The notes beneath the pieces are model-generated. The model worked only from the letters and a program-made list of their open reading frames with translations. It did no database searches and was not told the origin of the DNA. The translations under genes and the position numbers were made by a program. Below are positions 41,247 through 48,872 of a stretch of 64,000 nt of DNA, piece by piece; position 1 is the first letter of the stretch, and each line of letters opens with the position of its first letter. The DNA is taken from contig CAVTBT010000007.1 in assembly GCA_963733065.1 (NCBI GenBank), forward strand, positions 124,001-188,000, in the 5' to 3' direction. This DNA comes from CAVTBT01 sp963733065 (lineage in GTDB: Bacteria > Actinomycetota > Thermoleophilia > Gaiellales > Gaiellaceae).

Positions 41247-41492
41247 GTGGCAGTACGTATGAGATTGACGCGCGTCGGCTCGAAGAAGAACCCGATCTAC
41301 CGCGTTGTCGTCGCCGATTCGCGCTCGCCGCGCGACGGCAGGTTCATCGAGATCATCGGGCGCTACAACCCGCAGACCGACCCGTCGACGATCGACCTCG
41401 ACGAGGCGAAGATCAAGGACTGGCTCGGCAAGGGCGCGCAGCCGTCCGACGCGGTCGCGCGGCTCATCAAGGCCGCCGGCATCGAGCGGTAG
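41247..41492 (+). CDS. rpsP: 30S ribosomal protein S16
   Basis: An 81-residue protein. VRMRLTRVGSKKNPIYRVVVADSRSPRDGRFIE is the S16 signature (quoted in parts: RMRLTRVGSKKNPIYR then VADSRSPRDGRFIE), followed by GRYNPQT. The GTG start at 41247 precedes an internal ATG four codons later. It opens the rpsP-khpA-rimM-trmD order. Confidence 0.96.
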   Translation: MAVRMRLTRVGSKKNPIYRVVVADSRSPRDGRFIEIIGRYNPQTDPSTIDLDEAKIKDWLGKGAQPSDAVARLIKAAGIER

Positions 41493-41493
41493 C

Positions 41494-41727
41494 GTGTCCG
41501 CCGAGCTGCTCGCCTGGATCGCGCGGCATCTCGTCGACAACCCCGATGCCGTGCGCGTCGAGACCGAGGAGCGCTCGGACGCGACGGTGCTCAGCCTGTA
41601 CGTGGCCGACGAGGACATCGGCCAGGTGATCGGCCGGCAGGGCCGGCTCGCCCGAGCGCTGCGGACGGTCGTCCGGGCCGGTGGCGCGCGCGACGGCCGG
41701 CGCCAGGTCCTGGACATCGTCGACTAG
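41494..41727 (+). CDS. khpA: KH-domain RNA-binding protein KhpA
   Basis: A 77-residue single KH domain. The GXXG loop is IGRQGR within DEDIGQVIGRQGRLARALRTVV. The protein ends DGRRQVLDIVD. KhpA with KhpB binds RNA and affects cell elongation in firmicutes. GTG 41494 lies 1 nt after the rpsP stop, and rimM begins immediately after its stop, so translation is likely coupled. Confidence 0.92.
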   Translation: MSAELLAWIARHLVDNPDAVRVETEERSDATVLSLYVADEDIGQVIGRQGRLARALRTVVRAGGARDGRRQVLDIVD

Positions 41728-42201
41728 ATGGTCGAAGAGGAGCTGGTGGCGGTCGGCCTGGTCGGCCGTCCGCACGGCCTGGACGGCGCCTTCGTCGTCG
41801 AGCGTGCGAGCGACGACGAACGGCGCTTCGCAGTCGGCGCGACCGTGTGGGTGGCCGGGGTGCCGGCGACGGTCGTGCTGTCGCGCCGCGTCGGCGGCGG
41901 CCGCCGCGCCGTGAAGCTCGACCGCCCGGTCGAACGCGGCGTCGAGCTAGGCGTGCCGCGCGCCGACCTCCCGGCGCCGGAAGAGGGGGCCTACTACGTC
42001 TTCCAGCTCGTCGGCCTTGCTGTCGAGGAGGAGGGCGGGCGGCCGCTCGGCCGCGTGGAGGACGTCGAGCCGGGCGTTGCGAACGACGCCCTGGCCCTCG
42101 ACACGGGGCTCCGACTGCCGCTCGTCGAGGACTGCGTGCTGGACGTCGACCTCGATGCGCGCCGGGTGCTCGTCGCACGGGGCTACGCGAACGCCGTCTA
42201 A
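41728..42201 (+). CDS. rimM: 16S rRNA-processing protein RimM
   Basis: A 157-residue protein. The N-terminal beta-barrel begins VAVGLVGRPHGLDGAFVV, the RimM signature. A PRC-barrel follows (about 85-157: YYVFQLVGLAVEEEGGRPLGRVEDV). It assists 30S head assembly near S19. It directly follows khpA and precedes trmD. Confidence 0.93.
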   Translation: MVEEELVAVGLVGRPHGLDGAFVVERASDDERRFAVGATVWVAGVPATVVLSRRVGGGRRAVKLDRPVERGVELGVPRADLPAPEEGAYYVFQLVGLAVEEEGGRPLGRVEDVEPGVANDALALDTGLRLPLVEDCVLDVDLDARRVLVARGYANAV

Positions 42202-42211
42202 CCTGACTCCG

Positions 42212-42868
42212 GTGCGCCTCGACGTCTTCACCCAGATCCCGCACGCCTTCGCCTGGCTGACCGAGCATCCGCCGCTCGCGAACGTGCTCGGCGCCGGTCT
42301 CGAGCTGCGGCTCTTCAACTACCGCGACACGACGCCGCTCAGGGCCGGGCAGGTCGACGATGAGCCGTACGGCGGCGGCGCGGGCATGGTGCTGCGGGTC
42401 GACGTCGTCGCGGCGGCGCTCGAGGCGGTGTACGGCGGCTCGTCGCCCGCCAGGGTCGTCGCGCTCACGCCGACGGGGCGCCAGCTCGATCAGGCACTCG
42501 TCGAGGAGCTTGCGGCGGAGCCGGAGCTGGTGTTGCTGTCGTCCCGGTTCGAGGGCTTCGACGAGCGGATCGTCGAGCACCTGTGCACGGATGCCGTCTC
42601 GGTCGGGCCGTACGTCCTCTCGGGCGGCGAGCTGCCGGCGATGGTCCTGCTCGACGCGATCGCCCGGCGGCTGCCGGGTGCGCTGACGCCCGGCTCGGGC
42701 GAGCACGAGAGCTTCTCCGCGGAGCTGGACGGCGGGGTCGAGTACCCGCACTACACGCGGCCTGCAGAGTTCCGCGGCTGGCGCGTGCCGGACGTGCTCC
42801 TCTCCGGACACCACGGACGGGTGGAGGACTGGCGCCGGGAGCAGAGCAGGGCGCGGAGCGTTTCGTGA
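42212..42868 (+). CDS. trmD: tRNA (guanine-37-N1)-methyltransferase TrmD
   Basis: A 218-residue SPOUT methyltransferase. Motifs: DVFTQIPHAF, DEPYGGGAGMVLR, SSRFEGFDERI, VSVGPYVLSGGELPAM and YPHYTRPAEFRGWRVPDVLLSGHH. It methylates G37 to prevent frameshifting. Two usual residues differ: the Asp in the common G-D-Y-V-L loop is Pro, and the Asp of the usual E-D-S-F motif is Glu (E-H-E-S-F). Both changes need comparison with relatives. GTG 42212 follows rimM after 10 nt; lepB overlaps its stop by 4 nt. Confidence 0.94.
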   Translation: MRLDVFTQIPHAFAWLTEHPPLANVLGAGLELRLFNYRDTTPLRAGQVDDEPYGGGAGMVLRVDVVAAALEAVYGGSSPARVVALTPTGRQLDQALVEELAAEPELVLLSSRFEGFDERIVEHLCTDAVSVGPYVLSGGELPAMVLLDAIARRLPGALTPGSGEHESFSAELDGGVEYPHYTRPAEFRGWRVPDVLLSGHHGRVEDWRREQSRARSVS

Positions 42869-44115
42869 GCGAGCACGACCGCGACAGAGAGCGCGAGTGG
42901 TGGCAGATCGACGCCCCGGAGCCGCCGGTGCCCGCGCCGCGCGCGTCGAGGTACGTCGGCCCCCGTCCCGAGCCCGAGCCGCCCGCCCACCTGCCGGCGG
43001 CCGTCGCTGCCGGGCTCGTCGCGGCGCTCGCCGGCGCGGTCGCCTGGGGGCTCGTCGCCCGCTGGACCGACTACGAGGTCGGCGTGCTCGCGTGGGGCAT
43101 CGGCTTCCTCGCCGGTCTCGCGGTGCTGCACACGGCCGGCAGGCGGAGCACGCCCGCGCACCAGGCGGTGGCGATCGGCGCGGCGCTCGTCGGCGTGCTC
43201 GTCGGCAAGTACCTGGCCTTCGCGTTCGTGGTGCAGGAGGAGAGCGAGTTCGTCGGGCAGAGCATCGGCCTCTTCTCGGGCGAGATGCGCAGCCTCTTCC
43301 GTGAGAGCATCGGCGACGTCTTCGGCCTCTTCGACCTGGTCTGGGTGGCCTTTGCCGTGGGGACGGCGTGGTACATGACCCGCCCCGAGAAGGTGGAGAC
43401 GAGGCAGGCGACGGCGCCGCCGCCGGCGACGGCGCCCGAGCCCGCCGCAGGATGGCCGGACGAGCCCACCGACGTCCCCGAGCCCCCGAGGCGGCGCTCG
43501 CGCAACCCGGTCGACCGGCTCACACAGGGCCTGCCGCACGGCCCGCGGGTCGTCGTCGACTGGGTGGTGACGATCGTCGGTGCGATCGCAATCGTCCTCG
43601 CGATCAAGGCGTGGGTCGTCAACCCGTACCGCATCCCCTCGTCGTCGATGGAGCCGACGCTGCACTGCGCGCGGCCGGCGGCGGGCTGCGAGGCCGGCTT
43701 CTCCGATCGCGTGCTCGCCAACCGCTTCATCTACCACTTCCGCGAGCCGCAACGGGGCGACATCGTCGTGTTCGAGACGCCCCCGCAGGCGCGCGAGCGC
43801 TGCGGCGCCGGCGGGACGTTCGTGAAGCGGCTGATCGGCCTCCCGGGCGAGACGGTCGAGATCCGCCTCCGTAACGGCCTCGCCTACGTCTACGTCAACG
43901 GCAAGCAGCTCGACGAGTCGAAGTACCTGGCGCAGAACCGTCGCGACACCGGTCCCGAGAAGGTCGTCAAGGTGCCCAAGGGCCAGTACTTCATGATGGG
44001 CGACAACCGCGAGCAGTCCTGCGACTCGCGGATCTGGGGCTCCGTCCCGCGCGACAACATCATCGGCAAGGTCTTCGCGACCTACTGGCCGCCGCAGCGG
44101 ATCTCGATTTCGTAG
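42865..44115 (+). CDS. lepB: signal peptidase I with extra N-terminal membrane domain
   Basis: A 416-residue protein. Residues about 1-40 are charged and Pro-rich. Residues about 44-175 contain about four hydrophobic segments (LPAAVAAGLVAALAGAVAWG, VGVLAWGIGFLAGLAVL, AVAIGAALVGVLVGKYLAF, FGLFDLVWVAFAVGTAWY). A Pro/Arg-rich linker follows. Residues about 230-416 are signal peptidase I: one TM, then IPSSSMEPTL with the catalytic Ser, FVKRLIGLPGE with the catalytic Lys, and GDNREQSCDSRIWG. It cleaves Sec signal peptides. The extra membrane domain is not part of classical LepB. GTG 42865 overlaps trmD (GTGA). Confidence 0.93.
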   Translation: MSEHDRDREREWWQIDAPEPPVPAPRASRYVGPRPEPEPPAHLPAAVAAGLVAALAGAVAWGLVARWTDYEVGVLAWGIGFLAGLAVLHTAGRRSTPAHQAVAIGAALVGVLVGKYLAFAFVVQEESEFVGQSIGLFSGEMRSLFRESIGDVFGLFDLVWVAFAVGTAWYMTRPEKVETRQATAPPPATAPEPAAGWPDEPTDVPEPPRRRSRNPVDRLTQGLPHGPRVVVDWVVTIVGAIAIVLAIKAWVVNPYRIPSSSMEPTLHCARPAAGCEAGFSDRVLANRFIYHFREPQRGDIVVFETPPQARERCGAGGTFVKRLIGLPGETVEIRLRNGLAYVYVNGKQLDESKYLAQNRRDTGPEKVVKVPKGQYFMMGDNREQSCDSRIWGSVPRDNIIGKVFATYWPPQRISIS

Positions 44116-44194
44116 CGCGCGAAGATCCCTGAAGCGCCGGCTTTGTCGCCGTCGCGCTGCAGGGTGCCGTGGAGCGTCGACCGCAGACGTCCGC

Positions 44195-44200
44195 TACCAT
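44195..44200 (+). promoter_or_regulatory. -10-like TACCAT of rplS
   Basis: TACCAT lies 29 nt before ATG 44230. The short leader has no obvious Shine-Dalgarno. Confidence 0.4.
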
Positions 44201-44229
44201 TCCCCGCCGGTTCTCGGCCGGCCCCCTCG

Positions 44230-44577
44230 ATGAGCACGACCATCAACAGCCTCGAGCAGCGGCAGCTGCGCACGGACATCCCGCAGTTCAAGGCGGGCGA
44301 CACGGTGCGCGTGCATTTTCAGGTGATCGAAGGCCAGCGGCGCCGCATCCAGGTCTTCGAGGGCGTCGTGATCAAGCGGCAGGGCTCGGGTGTTCGTGAG
44401 ACGTTCACCGTCCGCAAGCAGTCGTTCGGCGTCGGCGTGGAGCGTACGTTCCCGCTGCACTCGCCGAAGATCGAGCGGATCGAGGTGCAGGCCGTCGGCG
44501 ACGTGAACCGCGCCAAGCTGTACTACCTCCGCGGGCGCGTCGGCAAGAAGGCGCGCATCCGCGAGCTCCGCCAGTAA
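44230..44577 (+). CDS. rplS: 50S ribosomal protein L19
   Basis: A 115-residue protein with the L19 signature: FKAGDTVRVHFQVIEGQRRR, VFEGVVIKRQGSGVRETFTV, GVGVERTFPLHSPKIERIEV and KLYYLRGRVGKKARI. A hairpin lies directly after the stop. Confidence 0.97.
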   Translation: MSTTINSLEQRQLRTDIPQFKAGDTVRVHFQVIEGQRRRIQVFEGVVIKRQGSGVRETFTVRKQSFGVGVERTFPLHSPKIERIEVQAVGDVNRAKLYYLRGRVGKKARIRELRQ

Positions 44578-44602
44578 GGCAGTTTCGCTGCGCGAAACAG
44601 CC
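44578..44602 (+). terminator. rplS terminator-like hairpin
   Basis: GGC-A-GTTTCG, loop CTGCG, CGAAAC-A-GCC. This is a 9-bp stem with one A-A mismatch, starting right after the rplS stop. No U-run follows. Confidence 0.6.
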
Positions 44603-44616
44603 TAGGCATCGGCTGC

Positions 44617-44895
44617 GTGACCGTGGCGCTCCTCGGAGCCGGGTGCGGCGTTGGGGAGCAGGAGGGCATTGCCCGCGATGCGGTGCGGGCCTACGTCGCC
44701 GACCGGCCCTACGACGCCGACGAGGTGTTCTGCACGGGGAACCCGGTGCTCGGCGGGCACCGGGTCGACGTCACGATCTGCTCGGTGCGGCGTAGCGACG
44801 GCCGCTGCGACTGGTTCCGCGTGGAGTTCCTGAGCGAAGAGCGGGGCCGGGTGCGGCTCGAGCGCCGGGACGCCGGCTGCACGCTCCCGCGCTGA
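44617..44895 (+). CDS. small hypothetical protein
   Basis: A 92-residue protein from GTG 44617. The N-terminus VTVALLGAGCGVGEQEG is a short hydrophobic stretch followed by Cys, weakly like a lipobox, but the stretch is short for a signal peptide. Four further Cys residues (CTGN, ICSV, RCDW, GCTLPR) could form disulfides, favouring an exported protein. The remainder is a small alpha/beta domain (DAVRAYVADRPYDADEV, then beta strands). No family is recognised. It lies between rplS and rnhB. Confidence 0.55.
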   Translation: MTVALLGAGCGVGEQEGIARDAVRAYVADRPYDADEVFCTGNPVLGGHRVDVTICSVRRSDGRCDWFRVEFLSEERGRVRLERRDAGCTLPR

Positions 44896-44948
44896 TTCGG
44901 CACAGTCTCCGGCACGGTCTCGTCACGGTTCCGTCCGCCTGCCGGCGC

Positions 44949-44954
44949 TATGCT
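44949..44954 (+). promoter_or_regulatory. -10 TATGCT of rnhB (leaderless)
   Basis: TATGCT ends 7 nt before GTG 44962. This argues against the upstream ATG at 44950, which lies inside the hexamer. Confidence 0.6.
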
Positions 44955-44961
44955 CGGCCGC

Positions 44962-45619
44962 GTGCCGATGCCGCCCGGTCAGCGCCTCCTCCGCTTCGAT
45001 CGCCGGCTCGGGGTGCGCTTCGTGGCCGGCGCGGACGAGGCAGGTCGAGGCTCGCTCGCCGGCCCGCTCGTGGTCGCCGGCGTGCTCCTCGACCTCGACT
45101 GCCTGCGGAATCATCGGGTGCGGCCGCTCGCGATCCTGAACGACTCGAAGCAGGTCGCCCCGGACGAGCGCGAGGAGCTCTACCGCGCCGTGGTCGGGCT
45201 GCGCCACGCGCATCAGCGTCCGCGTCGTACCGCCCACGGAGATCGACAGGAACGGCCTGCATCGCTCGAACCTCTGGGGCCTGCGGTCGGTGCTCCACGA
45301 CCTCACGCCGCCGGCCGAGGCATGCCTCGTCGACGGGTTCCGACTCGGTCCAGCGGCGCCGCCGCACCGCGCCGTGGTCGACGGCGATACGAAGAGCGCC
45401 GCCATCGCGGCTGCGTCGATCGTGGCCAAGGTGACGCGTGATCGCGTGATGCGGCGTATGGACGCGCTGTTCCCGCGCTACGGGTTCAGCTCGCACGTCG
45501 GCTACATCACGCCGGGCCACTCCGCCGCGGTTCGCCGCCACGGTCCCTGCGAGCAGCATCGGCTCTCGTTCCAGGCGCTGTGCTACGCCGACGTCGAGAT
45601 ACCCGCAGCGGCGGCGTAG
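44962..45619 (+). CDS. rnhB: ribonuclease HII, frame break near 45198
   Basis: About 218 residues when joined. The first catalytic acids are in VAGADEAGRGSLAGPLVVA (Asp, Glu). The frame breaks at 45194-45202: YRAVVG should continue as CATRISVRVV, then PTEIDRNGLHRSNL in the next frame. Later motifs are VDGFRLG, GDTKSAAIAAASIVAKVTRD (catalytic Asp region) and YGFSSHVGYITPGHS. One surplus base explains the break. It removes RNA from RNA-DNA hybrids. yraN overlaps its end by 40 nt. Confidence 0.88.
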
Positions 45620-45930
45620 CCGGCGAGCGGCTCGCGGCGCTCCACTACCTCCTCCGCGGCTACCGCGTGCTCGGCCGCAACGTCTGGGCCGGAGGCAACG
45701 AGGTCGACCTCATCGTCCGGCGCGGCCGCACGCTCGTGTTCGCGGAGGTGAAGCGCAAGCAGGGGCCCGGGTTCGGCGATCCGCTGGAGATGGTCGGCCC
45801 GGAGAAGCTGCGTCGGGTGCGACGCGCCGCCCAGGCCTGGCTGGATGAGCACCCGGAGGCCGGTGGGCTCGACGTCGCGATCGAGGTGGTGGCCGTCCGC
45901 GGCCGCCGTATCGAGCGCGTCGCGGCTTAA
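45580..45930 (+). CDS. yraN: YraN family (UPF0102) nuclease-fold protein
   Basis: A 116-residue protein. GERLAALHYLLRGYRVLGRNVW is the family start, GGNEVDLIVRRGRTLVFAEVKRK is the PD-(D/E)xK-like core with Glu, Asp and the E-V-K motif. The role is unproven, but the gene is normally found between rnhB and comM, as here. GTG 45580 overlaps the rnhB end. Confidence 0.9.
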   Translation: MLRRRRDTRSGGVAGERLAALHYLLRGYRVLGRNVWAGGNEVDLIVRRGRTLVFAEVKRKQGPGFGDPLEMVGPEKLRRVRRAAQAWLDEHPEAGGLDVAIEVVAVRGRRIERVAA

Positions 45931-45932
45931 CG

Positions 45933-45960
45933 TGGCGACAACCGTTCGGCTCCGTACACT
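45933..45960 (+). promoter_or_regulatory. htpX promoter: TGGCGA - 16 nt - TACACT
   Basis: TACACT at 45955-45960 with a weak -35 at 45933-45938. The predicted start gives a leader of about 140 nt, the longest in the window. Confidence 0.5.
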
Positions 45961-46053
45961 TTGTGCAGCCGGGGGGCACTATCCCCCAACGGGTGCACTC
46001 GTCACAACGGCCTCAAGGCCCGGGCGCACCGGCCCGACGCGGAACGCGGGCGG

Positions 46054-46099
46054 GAGAAACCTCCGGCTGACCCATAGCGATCAGCCGGAAAGGACTCTC
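46054..46099 (+). promoter_or_regulatory. htpX leader hairpin that sequesters the Shine-Dalgarno (candidate RNA thermosensor)
   Basis: From outside in: GAGA (46054-46057) pairs TCTC (46096-46099). An AA/AC internal loop follows. CCT (46060-46062) pairs AGG (46091-46093), with AA bulged on the 3' side. CCGGCTGA (46063-46070) pairs TCAGCCGG (46081-46088) around a 10-nt loop. The Shine-Dalgarno AAAGGA (46089-46094) lies in the 3' arm, 13 nt before ATG 46108. Bulges next to a masked ribosome site are typical of RNA thermosensors; the function is inference. Confidence 0.5.
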
Positions 46100-46107
46100 A
46101 GAACCAA

Positions 46108-46968
46108 ATGACCACCCGTTTACGCACCTGGCTGCTCATCTCCGGTCTGTCGGCGCTGCTCATCGGCTTCGGGGCGCTGATCGGCGGGACGAGCGGCATC
46201 ATCCTCTTCGCCATCGTCGCGGCGGGGTTCAACCTCGTCATGTACTGGTTCTCCGCCAAGTTCGCGCTCAAGACGAGTCGCGCGCGGCCGCTCCCGGAGG
46301 ACGAGGCACCCGAGCTGCACGCGATGGTGCGCGACCTCGCCCAGCGGGCGGGTGTCCCCGTGCCGGGCCTCTATCTGATCCCGTCCGAGCAGCCGAACGC
46401 CTTCGCCACCGGCCGCAATCCCAAGAACGCGGCTGTGGCGGTGACCGAGGGTCTGCTGCGGCACATGCCGCCCGAGCAGGTTCGCGGCGTGCTGGCCCAC
46501 GAGTTCGCGCACATCAAGAACCGCGACGTGCTCGTGCAGACAATCGCGGCGATGATCGGCGCGGCCATCGCGGCGATCGCGAACTTCTTGCAGTTCTCGT
46601 TCCTCTTCGGGGGCGGGGACGACGACGAGAGCCCGCTCGGCTTCGTCGGCATGATCGCGGCGATCATCGTCGCGCCGCTGGCCGCGATGGTGCTCCAGCT
46701 CGCCGTCTCGCGGCAGCGGGAGTACCTCGCGGACGCGACCGCGGCCGAGTTCCTCGGTGAGGGCCGCCCGCTCGGCGAGGCGCTCGCCACGCTGCAGCGC
46801 GGCGTCCAGGCGGTGCCCATGGCGGTGAACCCCGCGACCGAGGCGCTCTACATTGCGAACCCGCTGTCCGGTCGCGGGATGACGGGCCTCTTCTCGACGC
46901 ATCCGCCGATTCCGGTTCGGATCGAGAAGCTCCGCGAGCGCGACCTGCGGCTCGGCATCGTCTGGTAG
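46108..46968 (+). CDS. htpX: membrane zinc metalloprotease HtpX
   Basis: A 286-residue M48 protease. Two TM helices lie at about 8-27 and 30-48, with further hydrophobic segments at about 145-165 and 180-200. Zinc ligands and catalytic Glu are in VLAHEFAHIKNRD (His131, Glu132, His135), with the third ligand Glu205 in REYLADA. It degrades misfolded membrane proteins under heat or envelope stress, with the active site facing the cytoplasm. It has its own promoter and a long structured leader. Confidence 0.95.
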   Translation: MTTRLRTWLLISGLSALLIGFGALIGGTSGIILFAIVAAGFNLVMYWFSAKFALKTSRARPLPEDEAPELHAMVRDLAQRAGVPVPGLYLIPSEQPNAFATGRNPKNAAVAVTEGLLRHMPPEQVRGVLAHEFAHIKNRDVLVQTIAAMIGAAIAAIANFLQFSFLFGGGDDDESPLGFVGMIAAIIVAPLAAMVLQLAVSRQREYLADATAAEFLGEGRPLGEALATLQRGVQAVPMAVNPATEALYIANPLSGRGMTGLFSTHPPIPVRIEKLRERDLRLGIVW

Positions 46969-47017
46969 CGCTGGCGTGCGCGCCAACGCGCGGTAGGAAG
47001 TAGGAAGGGAACGACCG

Positions 47018-47042
47018 GGAGGGCGCCGACGAGGCGCCCTCC
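47018..47042 (+). terminator. htpX terminator hairpin
   Basis: GGAGGGCGCC and GGCGCCCTCC form a perfect 10-bp stem around GACGA, 49 nt after the htpX stop. No U-run follows. Confidence 0.65.
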
Positions 47043-47075
47043 TGCGTGCGCTGCCGCTAAAGCCTCGAACGCCAG

Positions 47076-47096
47076 AGCCCCACCCTGGGTGGGGCT
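47076..47096. terminator. second hairpin in the htpX-methyltransferase gap
   Basis: AGCCCCACCC and GGGTGGGGCT are perfect complements around a single T, giving an 8- to 9-bp stem with a small loop. It may be a second terminator or a barrier before the methyltransferase gene. Confidence 0.45.
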
Positions 47097-47235
47097 TGAA
47101 CCACCCGCCACCCGCCGTCGAGGCTACCGACCGCCGACGCACGTCCCACGCGTCATTCGTGTCGATATCGCTCCAATCGTTCCACCACGGCGTGCCCCGG
47201 CCAGGAACGAGCAGGCGCACGTTGAAGTGCCACCC

Positions 47236-48364
47236 ATGGCCGCCACCCAGGAGGCGCTCTACCGCTGGATCGACCTCGAGCTCTCGTGGTCGGAGCGCGA
47301 GTTGCCCGAGCGCGAACGGACGAAGCACGTCCATCGGCTCCACCCCTACCTCGGCAAGTTCGTCCCCCAGCTCGTGGAGGTGCTGCTCGACCGGTACGTC
47401 CGCCCAGGCGGTCGCGTGCTCGACCCGTTCGCCGGCTCGGGCACGACGCTCGTCCAGGCGCTCGAGTCCGGTTACGACGCCACCGGCGTCGACGTCGCCG
47501 GGTTCAACACGCTGCTCATGGAGGTCAAGACCGCCGGCTACGACCTCGACGCCCTCGAAGCCGATCTGGCGAGCGCAGTGGGGCGAGTCGAGGCGTTTCG
47601 CCCGCGGGGGCGATATCCCGCCGATGCCACCCGCTTCGTGCGCCGCTGGTTCGCGCCGGTCGCGGCCGAGGAGCTTCTGCACGCACGCTCGCTGGTCGGC
47701 GACGTGTCTCATCCGGACGTTCTCCGGGTGGTCGTAGCGCGATCTGCCCGCTCGGCGCGTCGCACGACGCACTTCGATCTCGACTTTCCGCGCGAGCCGC
47801 AGCTGGACGAGTACTGGTGTCACAAGCACCGTCGGACATGTCGGCCGGTCGAGACGGCCCGCCAGTTCCTGCTCCGCTACCTCCCCGACACCCTCGCCCG
47901 CATTCGGGAGTTCGCGGCGATGCGAGCCGTGCGACGCGGCGCAGCCGTCCTGCACGGCGACGCGCGTGACCTCGAGCTCGGCGGGCCGTACGACGGGGTC
48001 GTGACGTCGCCTCCGTACCCGGGGCTGATCGACTACCACGAGCAGCACCGGTACGCGTACGAGTTGCTCGGTCTCACGGACTGGCGCACGCGCGAGCTCG
48101 GGAAGTGCCGCGCGCGGCACGAGCAGGCTCGCGTTGGAGGAGTACGTCGACGGTATTGCCGCCGCGCTGCGGAACGTGCGCGGCGTGCTTGCACCAGGAG
48201 CGCCGGTCTGCATCGTCGTGAACGACCGCCGCGATCTCTACCCGTCGATCCTCGAGCGTGCCGGGCTCCGCCTCGACGACAGGCTGGAACGGCACGTCAA
48301 CCGGCGCACGGGCCGCCGTGCGGGCGAGTACTACGAGTCGGTGCTCGTCGCTACAGCAGCTTGA
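47236..48364 (+). CDS. DNA methyltransferase (N4/N6, solitary), frame break near 48102
   Basis: About 375 residues when joined. Residues 38-71 (PYLGKFVPQLVEVLL, then VLDPFAGSGTT) are the motif X/I region with the SAM loop. TSPPYPGLIDYHEQHRYAYE near 256-275 is catalytic motif IV. The order I before IV is the gamma-like arrangement. The frame breaks at 48098-48106, where ELG should continue SAARGTSRLALEEYVDGI, by one surplus base. The C-terminus reads GRRAGEYYESVLVATAA. No restriction endonuclease is adjacent, so it is a solitary modification or epigenetic enzyme. ATG 47236 is the best start, but no ribosome site is clear. Confidence 0.82.
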
Positions 48365-48872
48365 GCGCGTCGAGCGCCAGGTAGCCGCCGGGCACGTCGG
48401 TCAGGCGACCGCTGCGCAGGTGATCGCGGAACGCCGCGAGCGGCATGAGCGCGACCTCGGGAAACTCGCCCTCGTGCGGAGACGGCTCCTGAATCGGTCG
48501 GGCGTCGGTCGCGACGAACGTGTGGCGCCTGCGGGTCGAGTACGCGCAGTCGACGATCGTCCCCACGTGACGGAGATCGCCGGCGTAGCCTGTCTCCTCG
48601 AGGAGCTCACGGCGGGCGGCTTCGAGCGGCTCTTCCCCTGGTGACACCGCGCCCCCGGGCAGCTCGAGCAGGCTTTCCTCCGGTCCGGGACGGAACTCAC
48701 GCACGAGGACGACTTGTTCATCGGCGGTCAACGCCAGCACCGCGGCGGTGTCGTCCTCCAGTTTGATCTCGTACTCCCTCACCACCCCGTCGGGCGTGCG
48801 GTAGCTGCGACCGACGACTCGTCGCCAGCCGTCGTGCAAGGGGCGCTCGCCGAGCTTCGTCCAGTCAGCCAT
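48351..48872 (-). CDS. Nudix hydrolase, ADP-ribose pyrophosphatase type
   Basis: A 173-residue protein from ATG 48872 (GTG or ATG codons up to 48899 are possible). The Nudix box GGAVSPGEEPLEAARRELLEETGY matches G-x5-E-x7-R-E-U-x-E-E-x-G-U (shown here in parts). The N-terminal EYEIKLEDDTAAVLALTADEQ and LVREFRPGPEESLLELPGG are typical of ADP-ribose pyrophosphatases. The gene end overlaps the convergent methyltransferase by 14 bp. A 6-bp hairpin lies directly against the start codon. Confidence 0.88.
   Translation of the reverse strand: MADWTKLGERPLHDGWRRVVGRSYRTPDGVVREYEIKLEDDTAAVLALTADEQVVLVREFRPGPEESLLELPGGAVSPGEEPLEAARRELLEETGYAGDLRHVGTIVDCAYSTRRRHTFVATDARPIQEPSPHEGEFPEVALMPLAAFRDHLRSGRLTDVPGGYLALDALKLL

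Noticed and set aside
45961..46053. A known riboswitch (c-di-AMP, SAM, TPP, cobalamin, FMN) upstream of htpX
   Set aside because: None of the conserved core strings I know for these classes is present. It is kept only as an unassigned structured leader.
47080..47110. Possible tRNA T-arm on the minus strand (GGTGG-TTCAAG-CC-CCACC)
   Set aside because: The loop would be 8 nt instead of 7, and no acceptor, D or anticodon arm can be drawn around it. The palindrome explains the similarity.
46120..48213. A 697-codon minus-strand frame opposite htpX and the methyltransferase
   Set aside because: There is no recognisable domain, and both + strand genes are well supported.
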